Shown: positions 1 through 14,200, numbered from the stretch's first letter. The stretch is 64,000 nt of DNA from Tubiluchus corallicola (GCA_030141605.1 JAQGDQ010000385.1:124001-188000), one strand, 5' to 3'. Notes: generated by a model not told the origin, from the letters alone. Made by a program: numbers and translations.

Positions 1-2418
1 GGCAGTAATATATTCTAAATGCGAATGCGGATTTAGAATGTAGAAGTAATTTTTGTAATTTGAATTAAATGTAGTATAAACCTGGGTACAACAATTACGC
101 CACAGTAAATTGTGGCAGTGAACGTAACTTTGTTAGAAAACAAATTTTAAATGTGCTTGCAACTAAATTGAGCACCACCTTCGTGTAAAATTGGGTAATA
201 ATGACTTCGTGTTTTAAATGTGTGGGTAAAGATATACACGGTGAGGAACATACATTGTTAGATTGTCAACTTACTGAACGTTTTAGAAACCAGTCATTTA
301 ACAATACGTTTGATTTAATGAGCTCAACAAATTACTTTACCTTGCTTTTTTGAAAAGTTTTAAGTCTATTTAAATAATAAAGTAGCTCTGGTCTTATTTG
401 AATCCAGCAGCATGCATACATAGTATTTGTTACACAGAGTCACCATTGTGACACTTGCATAAACACATAAAGGCAGATACACATGACTTGCGTATAAGCG
501 TCGAACGCGCGTGTGTACATCGTGCGCTCAAAAACACGATAATAATCACCTTTGCACGAAAAGAGCGGCCGGGAAAAGTGTCATAAGCAAAGCATGATGC
601 AATTATTTAACGTTATTCTTTGAGCTGTTTTCCCGAAGGTGTTGTTAGCCTGACAATCTATACGGCTACACGTTATGGTTTGTTTGCTGGCTTCTTGTCA
701 ATTGCGTCTGAATTGGGAGTTATGGTAAGCAGAAAATATTATACACAGATGGTTACACACGTAATATCATTTGGAGGAAAAGAGTTTTGCAATAATGAAG
801 TGCAATTTAGAGGTTAAATTGGGTAAACCACCTGAGTAATATTCTTTATACATTGATCTTGTTCTAATCCTAGTGGGAGAGCTGCAGGAATTGTAATGGA
901 AAAAAGAAAAGCGGTGTAGAAACTACGCGTTGAGTGACTCATTGATTAAGGAGAGAAATTCTAGTCGCTTCTTATTTTTCGTCAGTTTTCGTTTTTTACT
1001 GAGAACATTGGCTTTTTGTCACAGATCAGAAATGCAATGCAAGGAAAATTGTAATTGATGCGTATTTTTTAAAATTGAGATTTTTCTAAATTGAAAGCAT
1101 CAGATTGTGGACGAAGTTTCAAGTTGACAGGTGGGCAGGATACAATTTGGTCAAAAAATACAACTTTCTGAAGATTCAGTTCAGTTTTCAGTGCGCATTT
1201 TCGTTTTGTGACTAGTAAACAGATTTATTGTTTAAATGTCATTGCTTTTTGATAGCACTAAATGAAACAATAGAGCTTATGTGAGGCTAGGTTCATGTTT
1301 ATATAAACTTGATTAGCATTGTACAAGACATGCAGAACTTACGTTGAATGTGTGCAGTTGGCTTTAACTATATGACTGGTTACTAGTGTAGGGGTGACTT
1401 AATTCCCCGTGGATACTTCTGCACACCGACAAAGAAATATACGAAGCAGTCCAATGAAATTCGTTGCCAGCTGTCTCCCATATACTACCCGCTGAACATT
1501 TTTCATAATAACATTCATTTGAATATATGCCTTAGAACTGAATGATAGCCAGTCTGTAATAGTTTATCACTCCCACAGTGCTAAACCCAGGGGTACGTGT
1601 AACTTAAGTAAAAGATGGTCTCTATAAATAAACAGCAGTGTATCATTTCATATGTGGTATGATAAGTGATTCTGCGCCCACCCCTAAACTTTGGTGGTGG
1701 TTCAATTTGGACATCAGTCCTCATACATTTTTTTGTCCATTGTCGTAGTAGCTCCTGTTGCGTCCTATCGGCAGTGGCCGAATCTTGCTAATTTGTGCGA
1801 TAGGCGTCGCTACATTCGTTTTCAGCCTGTACATATAATAATAAGCAAATGTTGCAAGTGAGACCTGCCAGAGATGCTATAACTTGAGAAATGTAAACTT
1901 GTGTCGGAATTTCAGTCTAAATGCATGACCAAGGTCAGCCGAAAAGCGGCTGATGCGTGCGCTATATTACTGGCGTTTTAACTGGACTCTGGTTTCCACT
2001 AAATGATTTTCAGCTGCTGCATGAAACGGCGTTTCGAGTTGCTAAAATGTATATGAATAGAGCTGGAAAAATATGTTACATCGGTGCGCTATTCTTGGCC
2101 ATCTGTTATCCGATGATGACCACCAAAATCAACCTGACTGTAAAAACGGGTCATAAGCTATTTTATTACCAACATTACCAGTTGCCTTACATTAACAGTA
2201 GGAAAACCCAAAGCCACCCTTATAATGTGCTAGCCCGTGCAGCTTTTTTCGTGATATGCGCAGTATCGCAATCACGTATAATCCTAATTTGTGAGAGAAT
2301 AATATTGCATATTTGCTGCAGCCTTGCCTCGCTGCTGTCGCTGTCGTGCCATTGTTGTTGATGTTGATGTTGTTGTTGCTACAGTTCTCTTGTTAATAAA
2401 TTTTGTATAATAAATGGC

Positions 2419-2432
2419 GCACTAGGTGGCAG
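2419..2432 (+). promoter_or_regulatory. CTCF-like core motif (single site)
   Basis: GCACTAGGTGGCAG matches 13 of 14 positions of the bilaterian CTCF core as I recall it (CCASYAGRKGGCRS). It is a single site about 1.25 kb before the SALL exon. One 14-mer match in 64 kb can occur by chance, so this is only a candidate. Confidence 0.3.
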
Positions 2433-2884
2433 ATAAGATGCGGATCTTCTTGATAAAATTAACAGCATTTCTCCAAGTTTCGTTGGAAGAAAATGCTATA
2501 AGGTTATTGACTTACACATCACACACGTGGTGTACACAACTTTTCATCGTCGTATAATTGCATGGTCAGTGAGTAGCTGAACTCTTTCGCCACTGGTTAC
2601 TTAAATACTTCCAGTTCAAGGTTGCTTACTTTGCACTAGGTCATTGGCATTTCAACATTTACTCTTCTGAAAAGAATGCGCTTTATCGGTGCTTATGCTA
2701 ATACTACTTTGCTAAAGTTTTACACTTTGGCTACTTCTATGATGCTTTTAAAATGAACTGGCGGCTTAGATGCAGCGATATCAATGATACGTCCTATACC
2801 TTAGATGCCCTTTCTCCCGCTGCCCTTTCTTCAAAAAATGTTTTCAAATTATTATTTGTATTATATCTGTGTGTGTTTTGCAAG

Positions 2885-2935
2885 ATAAATAAAAGATTGT
2901 GTTATGTTATGTTACGTTACGTTATGTTATACATT
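2885..2935 (+). repeat. GTTAT/GTTAC short tandem repeat, possible LINE 3' tail
   Basis: Several GTTAT and GTTAC units follow an AAATAAAAG stretch. Short tandem repeats directly after a polyadenylation-like site are typical 3' ends of some LINE clades, so the preceding hundred bases may be a retroelement 3' UTR. No reverse transcriptase sequence is visible upstream. Confidence 0.35.
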
Positions 2936-3686
2936 GACTCACCCTGACAATCTTTAACGTAAACGGAACTTCATTATTTGAATACGCTAATATGTATCAT
3001 ATAAAGTTGTTGACACTCTCCCAACACTAATCAGTCAGATAAATTTACAAAAATACTTTTGTGACATCCATTAACAGTGGAGTAGTAGTTGTTCAACTCG
3101 GTTGGTCAATTTTCATTTTACTTTTGTGAATTTTTTGCAAAACTTGAATTGCAAAACACTTGTATCATTTTAACTTGATAAATAGGTTACAGTGGAAATT
3201 GCGCTGCGCCGTACCTAGATAGTAAATTGGAAATTGGCTTAACTTCTTTTGGAGGTGTGTTAGTGTAACAGAGTTTGAAGCGTCTAATGAAGTGAACCGA
3301 TATCGATAATTATTAATTACGATAATTAGATTTGTTCAGCGGCTGCCAAAAAAGATTTTGGTTTTCGAGACATTTTAGAACTTTATTTTGTAACCTGTTG
3401 TAAAATTGTAAATGCTAAACTCCAGCCGTTTTTACAGTAATTTACTGCTATGAAATGTTACTGCTTATGCTACGATGGCTTCTGTGTAAGAATAACGTTT
3501 AATGTAAATAAAACCCAAATTCTAGGTAAATTTCCAAACGTTTTTTCCTGGCTTCAACTTCTGTAAGGCTGACCGTTTCCTTTTAACATAATTTGACACA
3601 AACTGCTTGTTATAATTATTATACCTGTTGCAGTTCTTTTTCTTTTTTTCTTTGCCTCTCTTGATATGTGTTTTGTTTCTTTGCAG

Positions 3687-6600
3687 GTTTGTCATCAGAA
3701 TCACAAAGTGAAGAAGATGACGTCAATGATCTTACAGACGCACATGTTTGTGGAAAATGCAATGCAGAACTATTCGGACTGGCAAATTTTCTCAAGCATA
3801 AAAAGACATGTAGGAGGAAAAGACTTGTATTGATAGTAGACGAAAATGGACGCTTGCCAGCCGAAGATGGCGTTGATTCTCAAAATAATTTAGTGAAAGA
3901 ACATGACAACAATTTTACAGATATAATGGACACAGACGATTATTCACAGAGTGCGATGGGACAAACAAGAAGCTCGTCTGATACCTCTCAGGTGTCACCT
4001 CCTTTCAAGCTTCCAGATTCAAATCTTGTATTGGAGAGCATTCGAAACACCAAAAAAGCAGTGGCGCAGTTCGCTACTAACAATTTTCCACCATCGGATC
4101 TTCAAGCTTTATACAACACACTAGACAGTTTACAGCAACATCAACTTGTACAACTAGAATTACTACAGCAGCTGCAAGTCCAGTTGACGGGGAGTGTTCC
4201 TTCAGTTGCACGGCCTTCTTTTGGCACAGGACAGTCTGAAGCACCCTCATCGTTTCCAATAATAAGCTCATTATCACCTATTATATCTAATATCACATCA
4301 ACCCCAACTAGTGCAATCTTGACACCAATACTGTCGCGACTTCCCTTGCATTCGACATCCCAAGCTTCTGCGCAAACTTCTACAATATGTACAGTGGCAT
4401 CTACAACATCAACCACAGTGACAAGTTCAGCAATAACCAGTGCAGAATCAAGCATAAGTAAGTCAGCGCCAACTTCATCGAAATCGTTAGGTTCGACACC
4501 AGTGCTTCCTTCAAAATCTCCAGGTGCTCTAGAACTTTTAGCACAAACTGCTGTGGGAGCATTACCTAGTCCTGGACCAGTTGATATGGCACAAATTATG
4601 TCCCACAACCCAAATTTCAATATGTTTGACAAACGTTCAGATGACCCGTTTTTGCGTCGGAGATGTCAGTATTGCGGAAAAGCATTTGGTAGTGACAGTG
4701 CCCTGCAGATACATATTCGGTCACATACAGGTGAACGACCTTTTAAATGTAATATTTGTGGAAGCCGTTTTACCACAAAAGGAAATCTAAAAGTCCATTT
4801 CCAACGCCACAAAGCAAAATACCCCCATATCCCTATGAATCCACATCCTGTTCCAGAGTATTTGGACCACATAACAACCTCTGCTTCTATGCTACCTCAC
4901 ATGCCTCCAGTCTTTACTGGACCACATATGCCCCTGCCTCTTATAGGACCTGCTGGCACTCCACTAGCTATGCCACCTATCATGTCCTCTGCATCAATGA
5001 TTAGTGGCCCATTGCCTCCACCATCTACACGAGATTCGAATCAATTGACATTCAAAGACAATGATGACAGTATGGGAGGATCGGTATCTCCAAGTGAACC
5101 TTTGTCTCCAGATGCAGAATATGGACCAAATGATTCTGCTGCTGATAAGATGGATGATGAGGCCATTGAAATGGATATGGATGACAGGAAATCATTATCA
5201 TCAGAATCTGTGAATTCTTTGTCAGCACCTAGTGCTTCTGCAGCATTCCCTTCTTTTAGCGAAGCTAACATACCAACTGAGGATCCATTATCAGTAAATA
5301 CTTCAGGGGGCGAATCACCGGTGCAAGAAATCATCAGCCCAACAAAATTTGCTTCTGGTGATCTTGAAGAATACATGGAAGTAGCAAGAACACCTGAAAC
5401 ATCAAAACTTCAGCAGCTTGTTAACAATATAGAATCAAAGTCTGCCACCGAGGCAAATCAGTGCATCATATGTAATCGAGTACTAAGTTGCAAAAGTGCA
5501 CTGAATATGCATTATCGCACACATACTGGGGAAAGGCCATTTAAGTGTCGTATCTGCTCACGTGCTTTTACAACTAAAGGAAACTTGAAAACTCACATGG
5601 GCGTCCACAGGATTAAACTACCAGGAAGAGTACTGAATAACTGTCCCATTTGTCAAAAGCAGTTTTCAAATTCAGTTGTGTTACAACAGCACATTCGTAT
5701 GCATTCTGAAGGTCATCACATGCTTCCACTTCCCAGCAGTGATGCACAACAGATGCAGTTGTCACCTGGTCAGTCTCTTGCAAGTAGTGGGATTTCACCT
5801 CGGGAAAAGAATGATCAGTACTCTGCTAAGTGCTCTGACGGTGAGCAGCAGTCTCCAAACGATCCACCCAACAATACAATTCACAATTCTAATACTAGAG
5901 CATCTCCATCTGCTTCTGCATCTGAGATGACCAATGAGGATGCAATGTCTGAGCAGGATGTTATGTTAGAAATTGCTCATCAGAGGCAGAAGTCATTTGA
6001 CATTCTCTCACACAGCCAGTCTATGCCAGTTCTTCCTACTCACAATGATGCAAGTGCTGCGGAATTGTCTTCTCACGTGCAGATGATGGCAAAGCAAGCT
6101 TTGCACATGCAGATGATGTCTGATCTTTCATTTCACGAAAGACTGATGCTGGAGCACTCCTTTTCATCCAAAATGATGGCATCTTATTTTGATAATCAGA
6201 GAGCTATGAATGAAAAACCAGAATATAGTACAAACCAACATTCACCTCGTAGCGATTCACTGTTCCAAAATCCTGGACATCTTCAGTTTAGGGCAGATCA
6301 AATTGACAAGCAATTACAAGATAATTTTACAGGTGATAAGTTCCCAGGTTACCCTATAAAATTAGAAAGTGGTGGACAAGAAGAAAGAATTGCTAATTCA
6401 TTTCAGAACAAATTTTCACGGGATATGCCTAGAGACATGTCAGTGACGGATGAAAGTGAATGTAGCAGATATGATAAATTTGGCACGAGCACTCTGCAGT
6501 ATTCACGTCATTCTGAAGTAAAACCTAAAGAACTACTTGATACAGGATATCAACATTCCCATGAATCTCAGACAGAACTGAATAGTTCTGTTTCACCTAC

Positions 6601-7786
6601 CTCAAATAAAAGTTTTGAAGAAAACATTGCAGCAAAGGAGAAGACTGAAATGTCTGTAGCAACACTACGACCACAGAGTGAGGGATCCTGCCATTCATAT
6701 GAAGAAGGATCTCTATCTTCTGAAAAAGATCAACGAGACAAAGAGTTATCTTTATTACTAGCCACATCTGATAGTCAGACACTAAACAAGGACATTCAGT
6801 CAACACAGCACGACATTAAAAATATGATGTCCCAGCCAAAAACAAATGGGATGGGTGTGCTAGATCTTAGTACAGGAACAAACATCACATGTAAAGTCTG
6901 TTTCAAACCGCTGCTCTCTCCTAGTGATGTGGATATTCATATGCGTTTGCATGGAATTGAAAAGAGTTATCAGTGCGAAGTATGCGATAGGTCGTTCCTT
7001 AGTAAAGATAATCTGAAGCAGCATATGCTGACACACAAGATTCGGGACCTTCCCCCACAAGCTTTCCAGGGTGAAAAACGACACAGGGAAAATCAAGATG
7101 AGAACTCATATCCTGTGAGACAACATTCACCTCACAATGTGCAACAACAACAACAACAGCACCAGCAGCGGATGGCTCAAGATTCCAGACATCAGTGTCA
7201 AGTTTGCATGAAGCACTTCAGCAGCAGCAGTGCAGTACAGATCCATATGCGCACACATACAGGTGAAAAACCTTTCAAATGTAATGTATGTAATAAAGCA
7301 TTTACCACGAAAGGCAATCTCAAAGTACATATGGGGACCCACATGTGGAACAATCAGTCACGCCGGGGTCGTCGAATGTCATTTCCCGACCATCCCGTTC
7401 CTAACCCTGTTGATGCAGCACGTATAATGAACAGCCTTAACCGCCCACCTGGCCCTGACAGCTTGTTTTTTCCTTTTCCTACCTCGTTTGCTAATGGCCT
7501 CACACCAAAGATGAGTGAACCGCCGCTGATGCTGACAGGATCAACAGCAGCTGTGAGTAGTAGTGCAGGTCCAAGTCCACCTCTGACAGGCAGCTTGACC
7601 AAAAGAGAGAAACTGGAAACATCTGATCGCAGTTTTGAAGAAAGCATTCCGAGAGGTCCAGGTTTGTGGATGTGGAGCACCACCTGTAAAGTATGCAATA
7701 AGGATTGTGGTACACCCGCTGGTTTGTTCACTCATGTCACAACTGAACATAGTTTAGACACAGCTGTCACTGCTACCTCTGTTTGA
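3687..7786 (+). CDS. SALL: Spalt-like (SALL) zinc-finger transcription factor, large terminal exon
   Basis: Nuclear C2H2 zinc-finger repressor of the spalt family, which controls patterning and organ fate in bilaterians. The exon follows an AG acceptor at 3685-3686 and splits its first codon. Domains in order: an acidic start, then a C2HC finger (3749-3811, CGKC...HKKTC); a Q-rich segment near 4120-4190 like the family's dimerisation region; finger pair 1 (4664-4810); a triplet (5462-5704); a more divergent pair (6890-7036) followed by the family signature HKIRDLPPQ; a last pair (7196-7342) with THMW then RRGRR. Linkers are TGERPFKC or TGEKPFKC and the second fingers carry [10 protein letters not shown]. 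An extra C2H2-like unit sits at the very C-terminus (7685-7750). About 1,366 codons plus a missing first exon equals the usual vertebrate SALL size. Fingers that vertebrates encode in two exons lie here in one. The start codon is not in this exon. Confidence 0.95.
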
Positions 7787-8250
7787 TGCTTACTACCTCA
7801 TGCTCTGCTTCTGTAGGACCTATACGCTTTCATGTGCCAGTATGGTGGATGTAATAATTTTGCTCAGTTTAGCAATCAAAGTGCTTAAAAGCTAAGGAAA
7901 TGCTTCTTCACACCGCTCCAATGTAAAAAATGTGATACTGGAGTTGCAGTGCTACGTAGATTAGATCACTTGCAAACCAGTTTGTGGTGCTCAATCTGGC
8001 ATAGAGTGATCACTTAATGCAAAATATTATATGTGCTAATGTGGCAATTATTGTTTTTCTGTAAAATGGTCGATTGCACTTTGCTGAGTATTTGTGTTTT
8101 AATGATAACATATTTCTTCTACATTGTATATTTATAGTGTGGTGTATATTGAAGCAATTGTTATAGAAGCATAATGTACTGACAAGCTGAGATTTGGCAT
8201 TGCATTGCACACCTTATTGTAATTTACAAAAATGGTAAACGAATCTCCTT
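7787..8250 (+). other. Probable SALL 3' UTR
   Basis: AT-rich, stop-rich sequence directly after the SALL stop codon. I see no clear AATAAA close by, so the transcript end is not placed. Confidence 0.4.
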
Positions 8251-8296
8251 TACTAAATAATGATGCTTATCATAATCATGGTTGAGCAACTCATCT

Positions 8297-8306
<10 letters not shown>

Positions 8307-8333
<27 letters not shown>

Positions 8334-8398
8334 TGTATGTATGTATGTATGTATGTATGTATGTATGTATGTATGTATGTACGTACGTACGTACGTCC
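8307..8398 (+). repeat. (TATG)n microsatellite grading into TACG units
   Basis: About twenty uninterrupted 4-base units, TATG changing to TACG at the 3' end. The 65-codon ORF across it is a repeat artefact. Confidence 0.95.
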
Positions 8399-8399
8399 G

Positions 8400-10779
8400 T
8401 ATCTCACCATCTATTTTATATAGCAACAGTGATGCCAGTATAACTTCACTCTATTGAAATTATCGTTGCCGTTGTTGTCATTGTTGTTATTCATTTGATT
8501 TATCATATTTAATTAATTTCAATGATTAGCTACCTATATTTTTTTCTTTTGTGGTGTCATCATTTTCTGATTCCTGATAATTTGTTGTACATAGCATTAT
8601 TATATATATTGAGTCTGTATTTTATTGTAAAGCCACTAGCAGTATTTTTCCGTTTAGTTGGCCTTTGCTCACCTCAGGTTTTGCTTTACCCAAGACGTAC
8701 GGAGGGACAGACATCACAAATACGGGGTATGTAATATAGCTAATATGTCTGCCCTTCAGTATGATGTCAACCAAAATGAAAATCTGATTACGTTACGCTT
8801 CTCTATACATGCTTTTATGTGGTTATGTGTTTATTTTTGTTGAGATTATTATAATCATCTTGAGTGTGCTAATTACACTGCAGCCCGGCTGCAAAGGTGT
8901 CATGATGTATAGGCCTAATATTAATGCATTCAATCAAAATAATAATAATAATAATAATGTTATTATAGTAGAAGATGATGTGCTGTAGACATGTTAAGAT
9001 ATCTTACAAGTATTGAAAGATTAATGAGTGATTTCACTGAATTGTATGACACTGTTTGACAACGATGGAATGCTGTTTGTTACCTGTCTGTCTGCCACTC
9101 AAGCATCCAAAGGAGGCTTAAAATTTCGCCATTTAATTTTTGCATTAAAGGTTGGAACTAATAATTATATTGACGTAGTTTACATAGTTCGTATATCAAC
9201 TGTAATTTTCGCCGTCTTGCCCAGCGTGACGTCGGCTAAAACCGCACCGACCGTTTATCTGTTAACCTTTAACTTTCATAAAAATTATACAATGTTGCCT
9301 GAATACTGTAGGATTATATCTGTTGTCTTCCAAAGATTTGTAATAGTAGTTAGGTTAAATATTCCAAAGATGAATACGAAATAATCAGGAGGCAACTATA
9401 AACTTTTCTGGTTTTTGCGTAATGAAAATGAAGAAAGTTTACACTATCTTACTGGGGTCCATTTTCTTCCATTTTAACGGTGTAAGGTTAAGTAATTTTG
9501 CGGATGATGATCAACGCCGTCAGCAAGCCATACTGCTCATGAAAATGCATAATGTCCAAACAGCAAGACATTGTCATTGCCTTGGTTAAGCCACTTTACA
9601 AATCAGCCACGTCATTATCACAGTCAAGCATGCCTCCTATGGCATCTCAAATCTCGATGGTCTGATCGAAGGCATGGCCAATGACTAGCCAAATGTTGAG
9701 CCTTAAGCTAAATAGAAATAAAGTTGTTTGATGCCACGCGAAAATTCGCAAAATCAAAGATAGACGCTCAATGCTAGCAACAAGTAAAGAAAAGACGCAC
9801 GATTTAAAAATAATCAAGTCCTGCTTCATGCCTTCATTCTTAGTGATTGTTTGTTAATTGTAAAAAATGAAATTGAAGTTTATCAAATTTGTTACAATTC
9901 TCGAAGCCACGTGGTCGCATTATTAAATTCTCTGAAGTTTAAACGCATGATTAATGCTGCTGTTGTTATAAATTAATAAGTAATATATTTATTTAAAACA
10001 AGGCGTTTCGGTTTATTCGCTAAACCACTCTCAACCGACATATCTCCTATGGGTGTTCGCGGCTGTGATAATCACTGGTATAAGTAAAACTTGTTACACT
10101 TACATAGGAGTATTTACGCTGCTAAAACCACTAAAATTGGAACTAAGAACAAGCACAGTAAAATAAAATATTGAGGCGCAAACTTCATGTTGTTGCTTTG
10201 CTGTCCGGTGGGCAAAATAATAATTATAAAATTAATAAATAATCAAGTTAACCTATATTTTAGCAAAAGTGAATATTATGTTAATACCACCGGCATTACA
10301 GCCTCATTTTGATTTCCGCACAAGGAGTAGTGTCTTTATTAAATTCTGTCAGATTAAACTTGTGAGCGATTATAAAATTCGATGCGTACGTTGGTGGTTA
10401 TTCAAATACAAAACTTGGTAGAATGTTGATGCATGTATCGATAGTATGTAGTATTGTAATATATTTATATGTAAAAGCCTGTGAGTCGTGTGATTTTTGT
10501 GCGTACTCAAGCTTTAGCCAATTTTTTCGTATTGTGAAAATTATAATTGACTAGCAAAGGCCCCGCAAAAGATTTTGCGTATAAATACACGTGTAATCAA
10601 TAATACGCGAACATTCTACCTAGTACTCATTTATAACACAAAGCCCGTAACATCCTGCCTACTGTTTGTTTACTTTGCCTGTAGCAGCTTTTTGCTGAAT
10701 TAAAGCTATAAGATTATAGACAGAGTACAATGGATGACGTCACTACAATGGCTTTGCGTCAGCAGTTTTCTAAGTGAAA
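8400..10779. other. Gene-poor intergenic stretch
   Basis: Nothing supportable as a gene. There is a short (AAT)n run near 8938-8958 and a 118-codon ORF at 9028-9384 with no recognisable domain and no flanking splice signals of note. Confidence 0.5.
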
Positions 10780-11290
10780 ATTGTCGAAAATGGAACATCC
10801 AATTAACTCGTCGGTACTCCTCTCGGTGGACCTGCCCTAAAATATAGCCCACATCATCGTGTAGCCCCGTTCTTTCTCTTTGTAAAGAGCTATATATCTC
10901 CTTCCGAGAGTCCCACCAGGCGCCGCTAGAACGTTTTTTCCGCATGCTGTTTAATCAGAATTTCGAAAAAATCGCGAGTTGGGTCCGGAAAAACGCCCGT
11001 TGCGGGGCGCCGTGGCCCTCTCGCGAATTCTAAATAGGCCTATGACACCCATCGCTGAACGGGCTATCTATCCATACCCAGCACCACCCTCGGCCCATTC
11101 CCGTTCTCTACATCTCAGCCGTATAACTTTTGCAAAAAACGGCCGAAAAAGGGCCATTTTTGGGGGTTTTTCGCCTCCCGTTCCTCCCGGTGGGCCCGAT
11201 TCGAAAAATAAACCCCCAATGAGACGACACTAGATCGAGACCTTTCGTTTGATATATAGATCGCCGCAAATGGTGCCCTCGTCGAAGCTG
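10780..11290. other. GC-rich island of unknown origin
   Basis: About 500 bases that are clearly richer in G and C than the sequence on either side, with G and C homopolymer runs and CpG-containing words. ORFs on both strands are short (84 codons + at 10979-11233; 79 codons - at 10706-10945) and resemble no family I know. It ends abruptly against a TA-rich run (11305-11335). Candidates are a CpG-rich promoter, a repeat with unusual composition, or transferred DNA. Confidence 0.4.
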
Positions 11291-11299
11291 TAGCCTCGA

Positions 11300-14200
11300 A
11301 TCTTATATATATATAAATAAATATATATACCAAGAATATTAATATAAGAGATGCTCAGATAGCAATGCGATACATTTTCTGTATTTATGTCAGATGGATC
11401 AATGTAGCTCTTATGTTTGTCAAGCTGAAATAATTTTATTATACTTGTCACTTGGTGTAATTTAACGCCAGAGTTAGTTCTGTAAGCCTCCGCATCGTGT
11501 GCATAGGAGTCAGTCAGTGTCGCAAATATGTCATTTGTAAATTGGTTTTTATTTAGCTTTGACTGGCTAGCAATGTTTTCATGCTTGCGTAAGTGTTATG
11601 TACCGTTCTTCCACTTAGTGTTTTATGAACAAGTTTGTTATTATATAGGTGCTGCAGCTTTGCTTGATTCTGTCAAACCAGCATAATAATACCACGCCGG
11701 GTTTTTATTTTGCTATAATTATTGAATTGATCAAATAAAGCTACATTTTGTATTAATTTAATTGAGTATTAGTCTTTTTTCATGCAACCTTGTTGCTCTT
11801 ATCTCATTTAATTGTATATATAATAATTCTATGTTCGCATTTTATAGTTCACAGTCAAGACAATTATTACAAAATATTATTAAAACATTAATTTAATAAG
11901 AACATTTTATTTAATTATTATATAAGAATTGAACTACAAAATCCTTACATTCTGGCTTTCAAGTTTTTAATAAGTAACTAAGTTAATACCTGCAATACTT
12001 AGTGTGTTTCTGTCTATTTTTCTGCAATCCCATAATCGTCAGCTGGCTAATCATAAAATTCATAAATATAAACTAAATCGCGTGATGTTTCTCTTGCTTA
12101 TGTCTCACATCTTTCACTAAACAACAGCTATTGTAGCGCCTGTGCAATACTATTATATTGGTGATTTTTTTCGAAAAATCACGGTTTTAGTAGTAGTAGT
12201 AATAGTTTTCATTACTAATTTTTTACAACATAACATGTTTTTAACAACCGTTTGGTATAACATAGAATTATTCCATATAGTTTACACGATAAATTACAAT
12301 ACACGATATCCAAACACAGCTCACTATTAAACTGTTACTTCACACACTTAGTAATTTAACTTACATGTATGCAATATTAATTTTTGAAGGCTTTACATTG
12401 AACACATTTTCCAAGACTAAAGACTGATCTAGAGACCTAATATTCTATCACGCAAAATAGACAAGCATGCATTTCATGGTCAAATTTAGTATGCACGGTA
12501 AATAATCAAAGAACCATGCAATGAGGTAAACCTGTGTAATGGCTTCATTTATTTTAGGCCAGGCGACCTTCCCTTTTCGAGTTCATTTCTTTTAGACTTT
12601 TGATTAGTTTTCTTCATTAATTCTTCTTCAGTCAAAGCTAAATATTGAGTTTAAAGAAAAACATTTGAAAACTCTCATGCGTTATAAGTGACTATTGCAA
12701 GAGAACGATCAGCCAATGTCTCTCGACGTGAATCCTTTGTCGGTCAGACAAACAATCTGGCTACCTTAATTGGCAATAAGGAGCTAGTCGAAGATACAAA
12801 TATCAAATCAAGTTTTTCATGCGCCGTTTGATTGATAGCGAAATGGGGTTTGTCGATGTGAAGCTCGATCATGCACAATGCTACGGGTCATGAGAGATTT
12901 CAGATATTTACAGCTGGATTACGCAGTTTCTGATTGTGCGAGATATCAAAAACGGCAAAATTGAGCGGCAAAACACTTTTCCACTGGAATAACAGATAGG
13001 TCAACATGATAATGCTAGGTTAAGAAGAAATCATTATCACAGATGCTGCAAAATATGACTGTGTAATAACTCAATTTGCCATAATATTATGCCGAGCAAT
13101 GCAACGAGGAGATAAAAGAAATGAAAGGTCGCTTTAACGAGCATCGTTGTTTATAGATTCGTCGTTACAAGAGTTGTACAGAGTTCAGCTTACAGTGCCA
13201 CTTGAGGCAAGATGCTTGATTAATTGCACGCACAGAGGAGTACTTAGTCTTAGATGGTTTGTGTAAATAATCCAGCTAAGAAATATATAATTTACCTTGC
13301 ACTACCTTGAAATGACCAATTAACGTGGTCTTTAGCAATAAGATGGCCAAGCTGTGAACCCTGAAATATCTAAATAGTTGCTTACCAATTTCAAAACTTC
13401 AACGTTTTTGTATCAGAGCTTTGAATGTTTGATTGAGAACTCCGTAAATTCATTTATTTTATTCTTTAATAAAAACCAAATTTAAAACAAATGAATGAAT
13501 TAATGCACTATGCACACATTTGGCACGAATGATTCAGAGGATTAAGTTTTGCAACTGCTGTAGTTGTGCGAAAAAATTCTAATTATTCTATACAGACGTG
13601 CGTTATAAGCTAAAAACTAACTCCTTTGATGAAGATGAAACTAAAAGAGGCTTATGTTGAGGAATTCTTCTTATATCAGTCTTTAGGACGCTTGCAGTTT
13701 TCAAAAGCCTAAATAGAACTGTTACGTGGAAAACAGCACGTGCACTACTAAATCAGTTAATACAATAATACAGAATCTTCTTTAAACTGTGTTAAAATGT
13801 TTAACTTTTAAGGTAGAAGAATATCTTCTGTGCTCTCCTGTAAACCTGAAAATAAAAATTTATTCTTATAATTGTGATTGGTTAACAAAAATTATCAGTT
13901 AAATTTTAATTCCGATAAATAGCCTAACAGAATCTTCAATTCGTTTCACACTTCCCGTTTCTCATTAATGCCTTCAATTTTCCGAAATTCGCTAGAACGG
14001 CAAATCTACTTTATGCCGTCGCTTTGCAATTAGACATTTTTCTTTCTTCTGGTTTCTTTCACGTTCAGGCTTGTTTTAAATGTAGCTCCTATGTCAAGCA
14101 AGTCCCGAGTCAGAAGGTTTCTTAAGCAGATACAGCTATCTGTCAGTTTGTGTATGTCTGCCACTGATCCTCGGGAGTTTTAATCTGACCGTATTTGCAA

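Larger units (their letters stand above)
1..3686. other. SALL 5' flank or intron, no coding exon recognised
   Basis: No ORF here looks like a real exon. SALL proteins usually start in a short separate exon carrying an MSRRKQ-type repressor motif, and no such motif preceding a splice donor was found on the + strand. That exon probably lies upstream of the window or has diverged. The stretch ends in a pyrimidine-rich acceptor (AG at 3685-3686). It also holds a short pentanucleotide repeat near 2890 and one CTCF-like motif at 2419. Confidence 0.5.

Noticed and set aside
901-930. ATGGAAAAAAGAAAAGCG as a possible SALL first exon
   Set aside because: Stops after seven codons without a usable donor and lacks the family's N-terminal motif.
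1957-2361. 134-codon + strand ORF before SALL
   Set aside because: Begins at a non-ATG codon, shows no domain and has Ile/Cys-rich non-coding-like composition; no splice context.
4077-7750. Many ORFs on both strands within the SALL exon
   Set aside because: Shadows of the SALL frame.
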